64,000 nt of DNA, from assembly GCA_019930625.1 (NCBI GenBank), contig CP082844.1, positions 4,030,001 to 4,094,000 on the forward strand, in the 5' to 3' direction. The notes below the pieces were generated by a model, which searched no databases, was not told the DNA's origin, and saw only the letters and a program-made list of their open reading frames with translations. Of the stretch, positions 27,912-38,197 are shown piece after piece (the first letter of the stretch is position 1; every line of letters begins with the position of its first letter). The translations under genes were made by a program, and so were the position numbers. This DNA comes from Nocardia asteroides (GTDB taxonomy: Bacteria > Actinomycetota > Actinomycetes > Mycobacteriales > Mycobacteriaceae).

Positions 27912-28796
27912 ATGGAGCCGTTTCACAGCGGCGAGGTCGCCGTCCAGCGCCGGATGGGCCAAGCCGACATCGCCGCACGGGTCGGCCGGATGATCCGTCG
28001 TGATATCCCCGCGGTCGCGGCCGACTTCCTGGCCGAACAGCGGATGGTGGTGCTCGCCGCCGCCGACGAGGCGGGCAGACTGTGGGCGAGCGAGCTGGCC
28101 GGGCAGCCGGGATTCGTCCGGGCGCTCGACGATCGGACGATTTCGGTCCGAACCCGTCCAGCCGCCGCCGATCCGCTGCGGGAAGCGCTGACCCACCGTG
28201 TTCGCGTCGGCATGATCGCACTGCAACCGCAGCGGCGCAGGCGCATGCGGGTCAACGGCCGATCGACACCGGAGGGCGATGGCCTGCGCATCGTCACCGA
28301 TCAGGTGTACTCGAACTGCCCCAAGTACATCTCCCGGCGAGAACTCGAGAGCTACACGCCCGACCCCGAGCCGCCGGTGGTGCGACACGGTGTAGAACTC
28401 GACGCGGCTCAGCAGGCCGCCGTCGCCGCGGCCGACACGTTCTTCGTCGCGACCGCCGACGCAGACGGCAACGCCGACGCCTCGCATCGCGGCGGGAACC
28501 CGGGTTTCCTCCGAGTGCTGTCGCCCACTCGGCTGCGCTGGCCGGACTACCGGGGCAATTCGATGTTCATGACGCTCGGCAACATCGAGGTCAACCCCCG
28601 CTGCGGGATTCTGATCCCGGACTGGGCCGGCGCGGCCGCGCTGCAGCTCACCGGCACCGCCGAACTGGTCTGGGCGCCCGAGACGTTCGCCGCGGGCGCG
28701 CAGTGCTCCCTCGAGTTCACCATCGAGGAGGTGCGCCAGCGGCGCGGGGGAGCGCTGCGGTGGGGACCAGCCGAGCTTTCACCCGTCAATCCCTGA
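27912..28796 (+). CDS. Pyridoxamine-5'-phosphate-oxidase-like flavoprotein
   Basis: This 294-residue protein belongs to the PNPOx-like split-barrel FMN-binding family. The barrel core lies at about 170-280 (FFVATADADGNADASHRGG ... LRWPDYRGNSMFMTLGNI). A segment YSNCPKYISRRE near residue 138 is typical of the group. The N-terminal 130 residues look like a second, degenerate barrel. It probably binds FMN or F420 and reduces small molecules. It sits inside the VOC operon, so a role in detoxification is inferred. Confidence 0.78.
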   Translation: MEPFHSGEVAVQRRMGQADIAARVGRMIRRDIPAVAADFLAEQRMVVLAAADEAGRLWASELAGQPGFVRALDDRTISVRTRPAAADPLREALTHRVRVGMIALQPQRRRRMRVNGRSTPEGDGLRIVTDQVYSNCPKYISRRELESYTPDPEPPVVRHGVELDAAQQAAVAAADTFFVATADADGNADASHRGGNPGFLRVLSPTRLRWPDYRGNSMFMTLGNIEVNPRCGILIPDWAGAAALQLTGTAELVWAPETFAAGAQCSLEFTIEEVRQRRGGALRWGPAELSPVNP

Positions 28797-28823
28797 AACC
28801 ACCTTCGAGGAAGGAGCCGTCCC

Positions 28824-29273
28824 ATGCGACCTCCGTTACCCCCGTTCGACGCCGAATCCGCCGCTATCAAGGTGCGGGCCGCCGAAAACGCCTGGAACAC
28901 GCGCGATCCGGAGCGGGTCGCCGCCGCCTACACCGAGGACTCGGTATGGCGCAATCGTGACGAATTCTTCACCGGTCGCGCCGCCATCGTCGAGTTCCTC
29001 ACCAGGAAGTGGTCCATCGAGAACGGATACGCGCTGCGCAAGGACCTGTGGGCCTTCGCGGACAACCGCATCGCCGTGCGCTTCCAGTACGAATGGCACG
29101 ACGAGGCGGGCCGGTGGTGGCGCAGTTACGGCAACGAGCAGTGGGAGTTCGCGCCGGACGGGCTGATGTCCCGGCGGGAGGCCAGCATCAACGACGTCCG
29201 GATCGAGGAATCCGATCGGCGCATCTTCGGGCCGCGCGATCCGGCGGACGAGTCGGTGCAGCCCCAACGCTAG
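28824..29273 (+). CDS. NTF2-like protein (DUF1348 type)
   Basis: This 149-residue protein is a single NTF2/SnoaL-like domain of the DUF1348 type ([26 protein letters not shown] ... [21 protein letters not shown] quote only parts of a longer match). The fold forms a hydrophobic pocket used by isomerases and hydratases; the substrate is unknown. It follows the flavoprotein gene by 27 bases and closes the operon. Confidence 0.8.
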   Translation: MRPPLPPFDAESAAIKVRAAENAWNTRDPERVAAAYTEDSVWRNRDEFFTGRAAIVEFLTRKWSIENGYALRKDLWAFADNRIAVRFQYEWHDEAGRWWRSYGNEQWEFAPDGLMSRREASINDVRIEESDRRIFGPRDPADESVQPQR

Positions 29274-29605
29274 GTGTGCGGGCACGGCCGAGCCGAGGCG
29301 GCGGCGTCAAGCCCGGACGGGTTCCAGGTCGGCGTCGTCGAAGGGTGGGTCAGCGCGCGCTGCCCATTCGCTTCGGCCGCGTCGATGCAGCCGGCAAGAG
29401 CGTCGCGGGACCGGGCGAGTCTGTCCGTCTGATCCGTCCGGTCGCCGCGGCCGCGACCGCATCGCGCCATGCGCGCAGACCCGGCCGGGTCGCTTGACTC
29501 GAACACGTGTTCGTCTAGTGTTGTCGCCAGAACTTGTCGGTGCCGGGCTCTACTGTAGGCGCCAACCACAGAACGAGACTCACCCGTCGAAAAGGGGATC
29601 AGGAC
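29274..29605. other. recA upstream region
   Basis: About 330 bases lie between the NTF2-like gene and recA. They contain no protein-like frame. The last 110 bases hold the recA promoter and SOS box, listed separately; the rest shows no feature. Confidence 0.6.
29494..29521 (+). promoter_or_regulatory. recA promoter with LexA (SOS) box
   Basis: TCGAACACGTGTTCGT at 29499-29514 matches the actinobacterial SOS box CGAAC-N4-GTTCG. It lies between TTGACT (29494-29499) and TAGTGT (29516-29521), 16 bases apart, so LexA bound here would block the promoter. Downstream bases to the ATG at 29606 form an 85-base leader. Confidence 0.85.
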
Positions 29606-30649
29606 ATGGCACCACAGGCGTACGACCGGGACAAGGCGCTCGAACTCGCGCTGGCCCAGGTGGAGAAAAGCTTCGGCAAGGGCGCCGTCATGCGTCTCGG
29701 CGAGGAGGCGCGCCAGCCCATCTCGGTGATCCCCACCGGCTCGATCGCGCTCGACGTGGCGTTGGGCATCGGCGGTCTGCCGCGCGGCCGCATCGTCGAG
29801 ATCTACGGGCCGGAATCCTCGGGTAAGACCACCGTCGCGCTGCACGCGGTGGCCAACGCCCAAGCCGCGGGCGGGGTCGCGGCGTTCATCGACGCCGAGC
29901 ACGCGCTCGATCCGGACTACGCCCGCAAGCTCGGCGTCGACACCGACGCGCTGCTGGTCTCCCAGCCCGACACGGGTGAGCAGGCGCTGGAGATCGCCGA
30001 CATGCTGGTGCGCTCCGGCGCCATCGACATCATCGTCATCGACTCGGTGGCCGCGCTGGTGCCGCGCGCCGAGATCGAGGGCGAGATGGGCGACAGCCAC
30101 GTCGGTTTGCAGGCCCGCCTCATGAGTCAGGCGCTGCGCAAGATGACCAGCGCGTTGAACAACTCCGGGACCACCGCGATCTTCATCAACCAGTTGCGCG
30201 AGAAGATCGGCGTCATGTTCGGCTCGCCGGAGACCACCACCGGTGGTAAGGCGTTGAAGTTCTACGCGTCGGTGCGCCTGGACGTGCGCCGCATCGAGAC
30301 GCTCAAGGACGGCAGCGACGCGGTGGGCAACCGCACCCGTGTGAAGGTCGTGAAGAACAAGGTCTCCCCGCCGTTCAAGCAGGCCGAGTTCGACATCCTC
30401 TACGGGCACGGCATCTCCAAGGAGGGCTCGCTCATCGACATGGGCGTCGAGCACGGCTTCATCCGCAAGTCCGGCTCCTGGTACACCTACGAGGGAGATC
30501 AGCTCGGCCAGGGCAAGGAGAACGCTCGCAAGTTCCTGCTGGAGAACATCGACGTCCGCGACGAGGTCGAGAAGAAGATCAAGGAGAAGCTGGGCATCGG
30601 CGCCGACGTGACAGCCGATGCGGCGGCGGAGGTGCCCGCCGATTTCTGA
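29606..30649 (+). CDS. recA: Recombinase RecA
   Basis: RecA forms filaments on single-stranded DNA, pairs homologous strands and triggers LexA self-cleavage. The 347-residue protein is complete and has no intein, unlike the M. tuberculosis gene. Walker A is GPESSGKTT (about 68-76), Walker [11 protein letters not shown], and the DNA-binding loops ([12 protein letters not shown] and [18 protein letters not shown]) are intact. The acidic C-terminal tail is short. The ATG follows AAAGGGGATCAGG. Confidence 0.97.
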   Translation: MAPQAYDRDKALELALAQVEKSFGKGAVMRLGEEARQPISVIPTGSIALDVALGIGGLPRGRIVEIYGPESSGKTTVALHAVANAQAAGGVAAFIDAEHALDPDYARKLGVDTDALLVSQPDTGEQALEIADMLVRSGAIDIIVIDSVAALVPRAEIEGEMGDSHVGLQARLMSQALRKMTSALNNSGTTAIFINQLREKIGVMFGSPETTTGGKALKFYASVRLDVRRIETLKDGSDAVGNRTRVKVVKNKVSPPFKQAEFDILYGHGISKEGSLIDMGVEHGFIRKSGSWYTYEGDQLGQGKENARKFLLENIDVRDEVEKKIKEKLGIGADVTADAAAEVPADF

Positions 30650-31520
30650 GCCGACGAACGGCAGGCCCTCACCCGGGGCGGGTCCGACCGATCCCGGGCG
30701 ACCACGGGCCGACGCGGTGCAGGATCTGCGGCGTCGGCTGGAAGAACTCCTGTCCGCCTCCAGCCGGCCGGCCGGAGGCGGACAGGACTCCGAGCTCGTC
30801 CGGAGCGCCGAAAATAGTTCGGCCGAGCCGGACACCATGGGAACTCGGCCGGACGCGTCCGATCCGCAGCGGGCGCGTCCGGCTGGGTACCGTCGCGGTC
30901 GCCACGGCGCGCAGGGACGTACCAGCTCCTCCCGGACCAGCTCCTCCCGGACCGGCTCCTCCCCGAGCGACTCTGACCGGCCCGAGGGCCGATCGGCGGG
31001 TCCGGTGGCGGCCGGATCCGAAGGCGGGACGGTCGAGCAGGCGAAGGAGGCGTGTCTGCGCTTGCTCGCCGTCCGCGCCCGCAGCCGTGCCGAGCTGGCC
31101 CAGCGTCTGGCCGCCAAGGGGTACTCGGCCGAGGTGAGCGAGCGGGCGCTCGACCGCCTCACCGAAGTGGGTCTCATCGATGATGCCGCCTTCGCCGAGC
31201 AATGGGTCCACGCCCGCCACACCTTCTCCGGTAAAGGCAAACAGGCGCTGGCGCAGGAGCTCCGCCGCAAGGGCGTCGCGCAGTCGGACGCCGCGTCCGC
31301 TCTCGACGCCATCACCTCCGACGAGGAGGAAGCCCGCGCCACCGAGCTGGTCCGCCGCAAATTACGCTCGCTGCCGCGAGAGCTCGACCGGGACAAGACG
31401 ATTCGCCGACTCGTCGGGATGCTCGCCCGGCGGGGTTACAGCCAGGCCACGGCCTATCGCGTGGTCAAAGCCGAACTGGCCGATCGGGGGCTCGAAGGCG
31501 ATCTCGACCCCCTCGACTGA
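30618..31520 (+). CDS. recX: Regulatory protein RecX
   Basis: RecX inhibits RecA filaments. The three-helix RecX repeats lie at about 135-300 ([19 protein letters not shown] ... [10 protein letters not shown]). The gene overlaps the end of recA by 32 bases. At 300 residues it is much longer than the usual 150-190, because of a Ser/Arg/Gly-rich, probably disordered N-terminus. That part contains three 15-base tandem repeats encoding TSSSR-type units. A later start cannot be excluded. Confidence 0.85.
   Translation: MRRRRCPPISEPTNGRPSPGAGPTDPGRPRADAVQDLRRRLEELLSASSRPAGGGQDSELVRSAENSSAEPDTMGTRPDASDPQRARPAGYRRGRHGAQGRTSSSRTSSSRTGSSPSDSDRPEGRSAGPVAAGSEGGTVEQAKEACLRLLAVRARSRAELAQRLAAKGYSAEVSERALDRLTEVGLIDDAAFAEQWVHARHTFSGKGKQALAQELRRKGVAQSDAASALDAITSDEEEARATELVRRKLRSLPRELDRDKTIRRLVGMLARRGYSQATAYRVVKAELADRGLEGDLDPLD
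30921..30965 (+). repeat. Three 15-bp tandem repeats inside recX
   Basis: The unit ACCAGCTCCTCCCGG occurs twice exactly and once with two changes. It encodes Thr-Ser-Ser-Ser-Arg repeats in the disordered N-terminal part of RecX and keeps the frame. Confidence 0.85.
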
Positions 31521-32203
31521 ACTTCGCGGCTCGGCTGCGCCAGGGTGCGAGGGCGGCATCCCGCTCACAACTGCGTAAAACGCTGGTCGGATGTGCGGGA
31601 TACGGATGGCAGATACGGCCGCCTGCCCTGGCGCGGCTCGGCGCAGCCTGCGAGGCTAGCGAAACCTAGGCCGACTGCGGCGTTTTCGGTCGGTGTGTTG
31701 ATCGTCGCCGCTCGGACAGCCGATCGGAGCCCGGCCCGCGGCGGTGGAAAGTCGTGCCCTTCGTGCCGCCGCTGCGGAAGTGCAACGCTGCGCGGGTTTC
31801 GGGTGGAACATCTTCGGTCTACACCTCTCCTGTGTCGGAGACCGGACCCGAGGTCGTGATTGTCGTCATTCCTACTCCTGTGTCGAGGGCTTTCTCGGGA
31901 ATCGCGTAGCCGCTCGGCACCAGGGGGAGACGGTCCGCCTGGCCTCGCGTAGCTGGAGGCGAGCCGTACCTCGTCCACCGACTCGCTGCCCCGGCTCGAT
32001 GAAAGACACTGTGGCCGAGCCGAACTCGCCCAGGAAGCGGTCGGGTACGGCTGAGCATCGATCATCGACTCCCGCAGGCACGAAGCACTGACGACCGCCC
32101 CACCGGTCGGCTACCGGGGATCGGCATACGCCTACGAGATTGGCGGGGCGCCACCGAGGGCACGAGTGTTGCGCTCAGCTCGAGCGCAACACATGCTGTC
32201 GGA
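31521..32203. other. Gene-free region after recX
   Basis: About 680 bases between recX (plus) and the end of the glu operon (minus) show no convincing coding frame. A long imperfect dyad pairs about 31529-31556 with 31618-31648 (shared GCGCCAGGG core) and could form a large hairpin after recX. No tRNA, known riboswitch or mobile-element end is seen. Confidence 0.45.
32166..32192 (-). terminator. Probable terminator of the glu operon
   Basis: An 11-bp perfect stem (GTGTTGCGCTC/GAGCGCAACAC) with a five-base loop lies just past the last coding remnant on the minus strand. No T-run follows. Confidence 0.6.
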
Positions 32204-32328
32204 TCAGGATGGTTCGCCGTAGAGCTTCGCCCCGGCGAGCTTGCGGCGCTCCAATTTCACGGCCGCCGAGTTCAGATCGTCCAACCGCTTGCCGGGTAGT
32301 CCTCGAACTCCCGCTCTCTGATGCTCAC
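32204..32328 (-). pseudogene. Frameshifted small gene after gluD
   Basis: A GTG at 32328 overlaps the gluD stop in the GTGA style of this genome, but its frame ends after 18 codons (start VSIREREFEDYPASGW). From about 32296, another frame continues without stops as LPGKRLDDLNSAAVKLERRK and ends at 32204. Together they look like one short, charged, helical protein split by a frameshift. It could be a decayed fifth gene of the operon. The family is not recognised. Confidence 0.4.
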
Positions 32329-33227
32329 GGTTTCGTGCCGATGTCGACACCGGGGGCCGCGTCGGTGATGATCGAGTCCGCGGCGACGACGGCGCCGCCG
32401 CCTTTCCCGCGCTTACGTGCCCGCAGCCGCTGCTCCAGCTTCGTCGCCACCAGCGTCAACGCGCTGTTGAGGGCGATCATGATGATCGCGATGACGATCA
32501 GCGACGGAATCGTGTTCTGTTCGGCCGCACCGAGCTGCTGACCCGAGCGCACGATTTCGACGTAGGTGATCTGGTAGCCCAGCGCGGAGTCCTTCAACGC
32601 GACCACCATCTGCGAGATCAGCGCGGGCAGCATCGCCGTGATCGCCTGCGGCAGCAGGATCAACCGCATCAGCTGGTTCTTGCGCATGCCGAGCGCGACG
32701 GCCGCCTCGGTCTGCCCTTTGGGCAGCGACCGGATGCCCGCCCGCACGATCTCCGCGATGACCGAGCCGTTGTAGACGGTCAGCGCGGTGACCACCGCGG
32801 CGAGTGCGAGATCCTCCGACTCGAACAGGTCGTAGTCGGAGTACACCGCGAACAGGAAGATCATCAGGATCAGCACCGGGATGGCCCGCGCCACCTCCAC
32901 GACCGCCCCGGCGACCCAGCGCACGACGCGATGATCCGACAGCCGCAGGATGCCGAAGATCATGCCGAGGACCAGCGCCAACACGATGGACAGCAACGCG
33001 GCCACGATCGTGCCGCGCAGACCGGGCAGCAGATAGGTCGACCAGACCTCCGCCTCCAGGAACGGCTTCCACTTCTCCGCGGTGAACTGGCCCTTCTCGG
33101 CGAAGCCGCGGTAGAGCACCCAGCCCACCGCGACCACGGCGGCGATGACCAGCGCCGAGTAGATGTTGTTGCGCAGTCTCGCCTTCGGGCCCGGCGCGTC
33201 GAACAGGACCGAAGGGCCCGCGCTCAT
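32325..33227 (-). CDS. gluD: Glutamate ABC transporter permease GluD
   Basis: This 300-residue inner-membrane permease of the polar amino acid (HisM/HisQ) family has five or six membrane helices. The ATPase-contacting EAA loop is present (TEAAVALGMRKNQLMRLILL). The C-terminus carries a basic RLRARKRGKGGG stretch. It starts 20 bases after gluC. It should pair with GluC to form the channel. Confidence 0.9.
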   Translation of the reverse strand: MSAGPSVLFDAPGPKARLRNNIYSALVIAAVVAVGWVLYRGFAEKGQFTAEKWKPFLEAEVWSTYLLPGLRGTIVAALLSIVLALVLGMIFGILRLSDHRVVRWVAGAVVEVARAIPVLILMIFLFAVYSDYDLFESEDLALAAVVTALTVYNGSVIAEIVRAGIRSLPKGQTEAAVALGMRKNQLMRLILLPQAITAMLPALISQMVVALKDSALGYQITYVEIVRSGQQLGAAEQNTIPSLIVIAIIMIALNSALTLVATKLEQRLRARKRGKGGGAVVAADSIITDAAPGVDIGTKP

Positions 33228-33246
33228 ATCCGCGCCTCACTGACGC

Positions 33247-33927
33247 TCATCGAGCCACCTCGTACTTCTTGGCCAGCCAGCCGAAGAACAGGCCGGTCGG
33301 CAGGGTCAGGATCACGAAGCCGAGCGCGAAGATCGCGCCGATCGCCAGGACCGCGGCTTCGGTCTCGGTCATCTCCGCCATCAAGGTCGCCGCCTCGGCG
33401 ACGCCGATGGCCGAGGCGATGGTGGAGTTCTTGGTCAGCGCGATCAGCACGCTGCCCAGGGGAGCGATGACCGAGCGGAAAGCCTGCGGCAGCACGACCA
33501 GCCGCAGGTTCTGCAGGAAGCCGAAACCGAGCGAGCGCCCCGCCTCGGACTGCCCCATCGGCACGGTGTTGATGCCCGCGCGCAGCGACTCGCAGACGAA
33601 CGCGGCGGTGTAGATGCTCAGGCCGATGACGGCGAAACGGAAATTGTTCTGTGCGAGGGAGTCCGGCCCTTCACCCGCGAGACGCCAGCCCATCGTGGTG
33701 TAGAGCCCCAACGACATGAACACGATGATCAGCGTGAGCGGGGTGTTGCGGAAGATGGTGACGTATGCGGTGCCGACCCAGCGGGCGACCGGCACGGGAG
33801 ACACCCGCAGCCCGGCGACGACGGTGCCCAGGATCAGCGCGCCGACCGCGGACAGCACGGCCAGCTGAATGGTCACCCAGAATGCTTCGAGGATTTGGCT
33901 GTCATACCTCGAGATCAGGTCGAACAC
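33247..33927 (-). CDS. gluC: Glutamate ABC transporter permease GluC
   Basis: This 226-residue permease of the same family has five membrane helices and the EAA loop SEAGRSLGFGFLQNLRLVVL. It is shorter than GluD at the N-terminus, as in the Corynebacterium gluABCD system. The start is a GTG at 33927, after a 101-base gap from gluB. Confidence 0.9.
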   Translation of the reverse strand: MFDLISRYDSQILEAFWVTIQLAVLSAVGALILGTVVAGLRVSPVPVARWVGTAYVTIFRNTPLTLIIVFMSLGLYTTMGWRLAGEGPDSLAQNNFRFAVIGLSIYTAAFVCESLRAGINTVPMGQSEAGRSLGFGFLQNLRLVVLPQAFRSVIAPLGSVLIALTKNSTIASAIGVAEAATLMAEMTETEAAVLAIGAIFALGFVILTLPTGLFFGWLAKKYEVAR

Positions 33928-34028
33928 GGCGGACGCGTCCCTCCGATCGGGTCTCGATGGTCAGGGGAAGTGCGACGGGTGACCCGGCCCGGTCGTGGAG
34001 CCGGGTCACCCGTGCTGGTCTGCGGGCG

Positions 34029-34865
34029 TCAGTACCGGTTCACGGTGGGCGGCTGCGGGGCCTGGTAGCCGGACGCGCCGACGGTCGAGTCGAACGCCTT
34101 CTTCCAGGAGCCGTCGGCGATCATCGCCTCGATCGCGTCGTTGATCTTGTCCCGCAGCTCCTGGTCGCCCTTCTTCGACCCGATGCCGTAGTTCTCGGTG
34201 GTGAACGGCTTGCCGACCACCTTGAACGCGCCGCTGCTCTGCGCGGCGTAACCGGCGAGGATGATGTCGTCGGTAGTCACCGCGTCCCAGGACCCGGCGC
34301 GCAGGCCCTCCAGGCACAGCGAGTAGGTGTCGTTGGTCTGCAGTTGGGTGTCGGGGAAGTTCTTCTCGATGTTCTGCGCCGGGGTGGAGCCCTTCACCGA
34401 GCAGACCTTCTTGCCCTTCAGGTTGTCCGGGCCGTTGATGTCGGTGTTGTCGGCGCGCACCAGCAGCGACTGTCCGGCGACGTAGTACGGCCCGGCGAAG
34501 TCGATCTTCTCCTTGCGCTTGTCGTTGATCGAGTAGGTGGCGACGATGTAGTCGACCTGACCGTTCTCGATCAGCGTCTCGCGCTGGCCGGACGGGGCTT
34601 CCTTCCAGGTGATGCTCTCGGGCGCCACGCCCAGCTTGCCCGCGACGTACTTGGCCACCTCGACATCGAAGCCGCTGTAGGACCCGTCCTTGTTCCGCAG
34701 GCCCAGACCGGGCTGGTCGAACTTTATGCCGACGGTGAGCTTGCCGTCCTTGGCGTGATCCAGGGCGGACTTGTCGTCGCCGCCGCCGCACGCGGTGGCG
34801 GTCGCGGCGGCGAGTGTCAGGGCGATCGCCCCGATACCCATGCGCAGAGCGCGATTGATCCTCAT
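34029..34865 (-). CDS. gluB: Glutamate-binding lipoprotein GluB
   Basis: This 278-residue extracellular solute-binding protein (family 3) captures glutamate for the transporter. A signal peptide with a lipobox ending at TATAC gives a lipid-anchored Cys near residue 26. The binding-domain signatures GFDVEVAKYVAGKLG and the family hinge NDKRKEKIDFAGPYY are present. Two further cysteines (KVCSVKG, SLCLEG) may form a disulfide. Confidence 0.92.
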   Translation of the reverse strand: MRINRALRMGIGAIALTLAAATATACGGGDDKSALDHAKDGKLTVGIKFDQPGLGLRNKDGSYSGFDVEVAKYVAGKLGVAPESITWKEAPSGQRETLIENGQVDYIVATYSINDKRKEKIDFAGPYYVAGQSLLVRADNTDINGPDNLKGKKVCSVKGSTPAQNIEKNFPDTQLQTNDTYSLCLEGLRAGSWDAVTTDDIILAGYAAQSSGAFKVVGKPFTTENYGIGSKKGDQELRDKINDAIEAMIADGSWKKAFDSTVGASGYQAPQPPTVNRY

Positions 34866-34914
34866 CGAGTTCCTTCTCCCTATCCGTGGGTGTGGCGGCC
34901 GCTGTTCCGGCAGG

Positions 34915-35724
34915 TCAGTGGCTCAAAATCTTGCCCAGGAAGTCTTTGGCGCGCTCGGACTTCGGGGCGGTGAAGAAGGCGTCCGGCGCCGCGTCCTCCA
35001 CCACCTGGCCGTCGGCCATGAACAGCACCCGGTTCCCGGCGCGGCGCGCGAAGCCCATCTCGTGGGTGACGACCAGCATCGTCATCCCTTCCTTGGCCAG
35101 CGACACCATCACTTCGAGCACCTCGTTGACCATCTCCGGGTCCAGCGCTGAGGTCGGCTCGTCGAACAGCATCACCTTCGGGCTCATCGCCAGCGCCCTG
35201 GCGATGGCGACGCGCTGCTGCTGCCCGCCGGATAGTTGCGCCGGGTACTTGTCGGCCTGATCGGCGATGCCGACCCGGTCGAGCAATTCCATGGCGCGGG
35301 CGCGAGCTCGGTCCTTCTTCATCTTGCGGACCTTGACCGGCGCGAGCGCGACGTTCTCCACGATCGTCTTGTGCGCGAAGAGGTTGAAGGACTGGAAGAC
35401 CATGCCGACGTCGGCGCGCAGCGCGGCCAGTGCGCGACCCTCGGCGGGCAGCGGCACTCCGTCGATGGCGATGTCGCCGGAATCGATCGGCTCGAGCCGG
35501 TTGACTGTGCGGCACAGCGTCGACTTACCGGAGCCCGAGGGGCCCAGCACGATGACGACCTGCCCCTTGGGGACCTCCAGGTTGATGTCCTTGAGTACGT
35601 GCAGGTCGCCGAAGTGCTTGTCCACATTGCGCATCGAGATCATCGGCGGCGCGCTGGCGGCGGCGCTGACGTCCCCGGCAGAAGCGTCCCCGGTCGTGGC
35701 GGGTGCGGCGGCGTCGTCGGTCAT
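34915..35724 (-). CDS. gluA: Glutamate ABC transporter ATPase GluA
   Basis: This 269-residue ABC ATPase powers GluBCD. Walker A is GPSGSGKST, the Q-loop VFQSFNLF, the signature LSGGQQQR and Walker [13 protein letters not shown]. An Ala-rich 28-residue extension precedes the domain. The ATG at 35724 is preferred over an upstream in-frame start at 35742. The order gluA-B-C-D next to recX is the same set known from Corynebacterium. It is divergent from miaB across about 180 bases. Confidence 0.93.
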   Translation of the reverse strand: MTDDAAAPATTGDASAGDVSAAASAPPMISMRNVDKHFGDLHVLKDINLEVPKGQVVIVLGPSGSGKSTLCRTVNRLEPIDSGDIAIDGVPLPAEGRALAALRADVGMVFQSFNLFAHKTIVENVALAPVKVRKMKKDRARARAMELLDRVGIADQADKYPAQLSGGQQQRVAIARALAMSPKVMLFDEPTSALDPEMVNEVLEVMVSLAKEGMTMLVVTHEMGFARRAGNRVLFMADGQVVEDAAPDAFFTAPKSERAKDFLGKILSH

Positions 35725-35902
35725 GGTCAAGACCTTAAGCAAAAATCGGGGATTTGCCCGGGTTTCGGCGACACGCCGTCTCGCCGCGCCGATTCGTCAC
35801 GTGGGTGTAACCTCCCGGCCGTTCGCCAGTCGGCCGGAGACCGCCCGGAGCCTGCGCCGATGCCCGCGAAAGGCGCCACGGACCGCCCCGTACCCTGGAC
35901 GG

Positions 35903-37450
35903 GTGGATTCGATCGGTCAGGCAGTGTCGGCTCCCGCCGAGGGCACAGCACGCAGTTACGAGGTCCGCACCTTCGGTTGCCAGATGAACGTGCACGATTC
36001 CGAACGGTTGTCGGGGTTGCTGGAGGACGCGGGATACGTGAAGGCCGCGCCCGGCGCGACGGCCGACCTCGTCGTCTTCAACACCTGCGCGGTGCGCGAG
36101 AACGCGGACAACAAGCTCTACGGCACGCTCGGCCACCTGGCGCCGATCAAGGCGGGGCATCCCGGCATGCAGATCGCCGTCGGCGGCTGCCTGGCGCAGA
36201 AGGACCGCGACGTCGTGGTGCGCAAGGCGCCCTGGGTGGACGTGGTCTTCGGCACGCACAACATCGGTTCGCTGCCGGTGCTGCTGGAGCGGGCGCGGCA
36301 CAACCGGGAAGCCCAGGTGGAGATCCTGGAGTCGCTGGAGGCGTTCCCGTCCGCACTGCCCGCCAAGCGCGAATCCGCCTACGCGGGGTGGGTTTCCATT
36401 TCGGTCGGCTGCAACAACACCTGCACCTTCTGCATCGTGCCCGCCCTGCGCGGCAAGGAGGTCGACCGCCGCCCCGGCGATGTGCTCGCCGAGGTGCAGG
36501 CGCTGGTCGACCAAGGCGTGCTCGAGGTGACGCTGCTCGGCCAGAACGTGAACTCCTACGGCGCGTCGTTCGCCGACCCGAGCGAGCCGCGCGACCGCGG
36601 GGCGTTCGCCAAGCTGCTGCGCGCGTGCGGGCACATCGACGGCTTGGAGCGGGTCCGTTTCACCTCCCCGCACCCGGCCGAGTTCACCGACGACGTGATC
36701 GAGGCGATGGCCGAGACCCCGAACATCTGCCCGCAACTGCACATGCCGCTGCAGTCGGGTTCGGACCGGGTGCTCAAGGCCATGCGCCGCTCCTACCGCA
36801 AAGCCCGCTACCTCGGCATCATCGACAAGGTGCGGGGCGCGATGCCGCACGCCGCGATAACCACCGACATCATCGTGGGCTTCCCCGGCGAGACCGAGGA
36901 GGACTTCCAGGAAACCCTCGACGTGGTCCGCCGGGCGCGTTTCACCAGCGCGTACACCTTCCAGTACTCCAAGCGGCCCGGTACGCCCGCCGCCGACATG
37001 CCCGACCAGCTGCCCAAGGCCGTCGTCCAGGAGCGCTACGACCGGCTCATCGCGCTACAGGAGGAGATCTCTCTGGAGGCCAACCGGGAGCTGGTCGGCA
37101 CCGAGGTGGAGCTGCTGGTGGCCGAGGGCGCGGGCAAGAAGAACGCGGCGACCGCCAGGATGAGCGGTCGCGCCCGCGACGGCAGGCTGGTGCATTTCCG
37201 CCCGGGCGGCACCACCGAGCCGATCCGCCCCGGCGACCTGATCACGGTCGACATCACCGCCGCGGCACCGCACCACCTGGTCGCCGACTCCGCGATCAAG
37301 AGCCACCGCCGCACCCGTGCCGGCGACGCGCACGAACGCGGCGTCACGCCGAAGACCGCGCCGATCGGCGTGGGCCTCGGACTGCCCCGCATCGGCGCTC
37401 CCGTCCCGGAACCCGCGGTCGCCGGCTGCTCGACCGGCTGCGGCGCATGA
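35903..37450 (+). CDS. miaB: tRNA-2-methylthio-N6-dimethylallyladenosine synthase
   Basis: MiaB adds the methylthio group to i6A37 of tRNAs. The 515-residue radical-SAM protein has the N-terminal cluster cysteines (TFGCQMN, NTCAVRE, GGCLAQ), the radical-SAM CxxxCxxC in [12 protein letters not shown], and a C-terminal TRAM domain. The GTG lies six bases after TACCCT, which suggests leaderless translation. Its stop overlaps the next gene. MiaA, which makes the substrate modification, is encoded 3 kb further on. Confidence 0.94.
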   Translation: MDSIGQAVSAPAEGTARSYEVRTFGCQMNVHDSERLSGLLEDAGYVKAAPGATADLVVFNTCAVRENADNKLYGTLGHLAPIKAGHPGMQIAVGGCLAQKDRDVVVRKAPWVDVVFGTHNIGSLPVLLERARHNREAQVEILESLEAFPSALPAKRESAYAGWVSISVGCNNTCTFCIVPALRGKEVDRRPGDVLAEVQALVDQGVLEVTLLGQNVNSYGASFADPSEPRDRGAFAKLLRACGHIDGLERVRFTSPHPAEFTDDVIEAMAETPNICPQLHMPLQSGSDRVLKAMRRSYRKARYLGIIDKVRGAMPHAAITTDIIVGFPGETEEDFQETLDVVRRARFTSAYTFQYSKRPGTPAADMPDQLPKAVVQERYDRLIALQEEISLEANRELVGTEVELLVAEGAGKKNAATARMSGRARDGRLVHFRPGGTTEPIRPGDLITVDITAAAPHHLVADSAIKSHRRTRAGDAHERGVTPKTAPIGVGLGLPRIGAPVPEPAVAGCSTGCGA

Positions 37451-38178
37451 CCACGAGCCCGGACGACGACGGCGACGCGACCCGCGGCGCCGACGGGGCT
37501 GTTCCCGCGTCCGGCGACGGCGAGCGCGGCGCGTCCGCGGCGACCCCCAGGAGCCAGCCCGCGCGCCCCGACGGAGACGAACGAAACGAGGACTCAGTGA
37601 GCTCGGTCGAGAGCACCAGCGATTTCGAACAATTCCGCGACGATCTCGACGCCGTCGAGCGCAGGATCGCCGGTGAGATCGATCCCGGCGTCCGCGCCAT
37701 GGTCGTGGCGGGCGCGGTGTTCCTGCTGCTGGCGTCGCTGGTGCTGCCACACGCGGGCGCGGCGCGCGGCTTCGACGTCCTGCTGGACACCGACGTCGCG
37801 CGGGCCGAGCACATCGGTCTGCCCTCGCGGGTTTTCGTCTGGTTCCTCGTGATCTTCGGCATCGGCTTCTCGATGCTGGCGCTGATGACCCGCCGCTGGG
37901 TGCTGGCCTGGATCGCCGTCGCGGGCAGCGCGGTGGCCAGTGTGTTCGGCGTACTCTCCATCTGGCACCGCCAGACCCCCGGGCTGGGCAACTACATCGG
38001 AGCGGGCCCCGGCATCGGGCTGATCCTCGGCGCCATCGTGACCATCGTGCTCACCTTCCACTGGATCCGCGTGGTGTGGAGCCGAACCGCGCTGCAGTTG
38101 GCCGCCGAAGAACAGCGCCGTAACGCCGCCGCGGCCGCGGAGGAACGCGAGCGCCGTCGCCTCACCGGCGAATCCTGA
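37447..38178 (+). CDS. Membrane protein of the Rv2732c group
   Basis: This 243-residue protein has a long polar, Asp/Arg-rich N-terminus (1-85) followed by four membrane helices and a charged Glu/Arg helix at the end. It sits directly after miaB, as Rv2732c does. The ATG at 37447 overlaps the miaB stop. An in-frame GTG at 37597, with GAGGA upstream, would give 193 residues and fits the mycobacterial length better. The function is unknown. Confidence 0.75.
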   Translation: MTTSPDDDGDATRGADGAVPASGDGERGASAATPRSQPARPDGDERNEDSVSSVESTSDFEQFRDDLDAVERRIAGEIDPGVRAMVVAGAVFLLLASLVLPHAGAARGFDVLLDTDVARAEHIGLPSRVFVWFLVIFGIGFSMLALMTRRWVLAWIAVAGSAVASVFGVLSIWHRQTPGLGNYIGAGPGIGLILGAIVTIVLTFHWIRVVWSRTALQLAAEEQRRNAAAAAEERERRRLTGES

Positions 38179-38197
38179 CCCTTTCCGTCGAACGACA

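Noticed and set aside
29606..30649. Intein in recA
   Set aside because: The coding sequence is continuous at the normal 347 residues, so the mycobacterial-type intein is absent.
31565..32065. Possible 166-codon minus-strand gene after recX
   Set aside because: Ser/Arg/Pro-rich without domain or ribosome binding site; both strands have similar frames, so it is not convincing.
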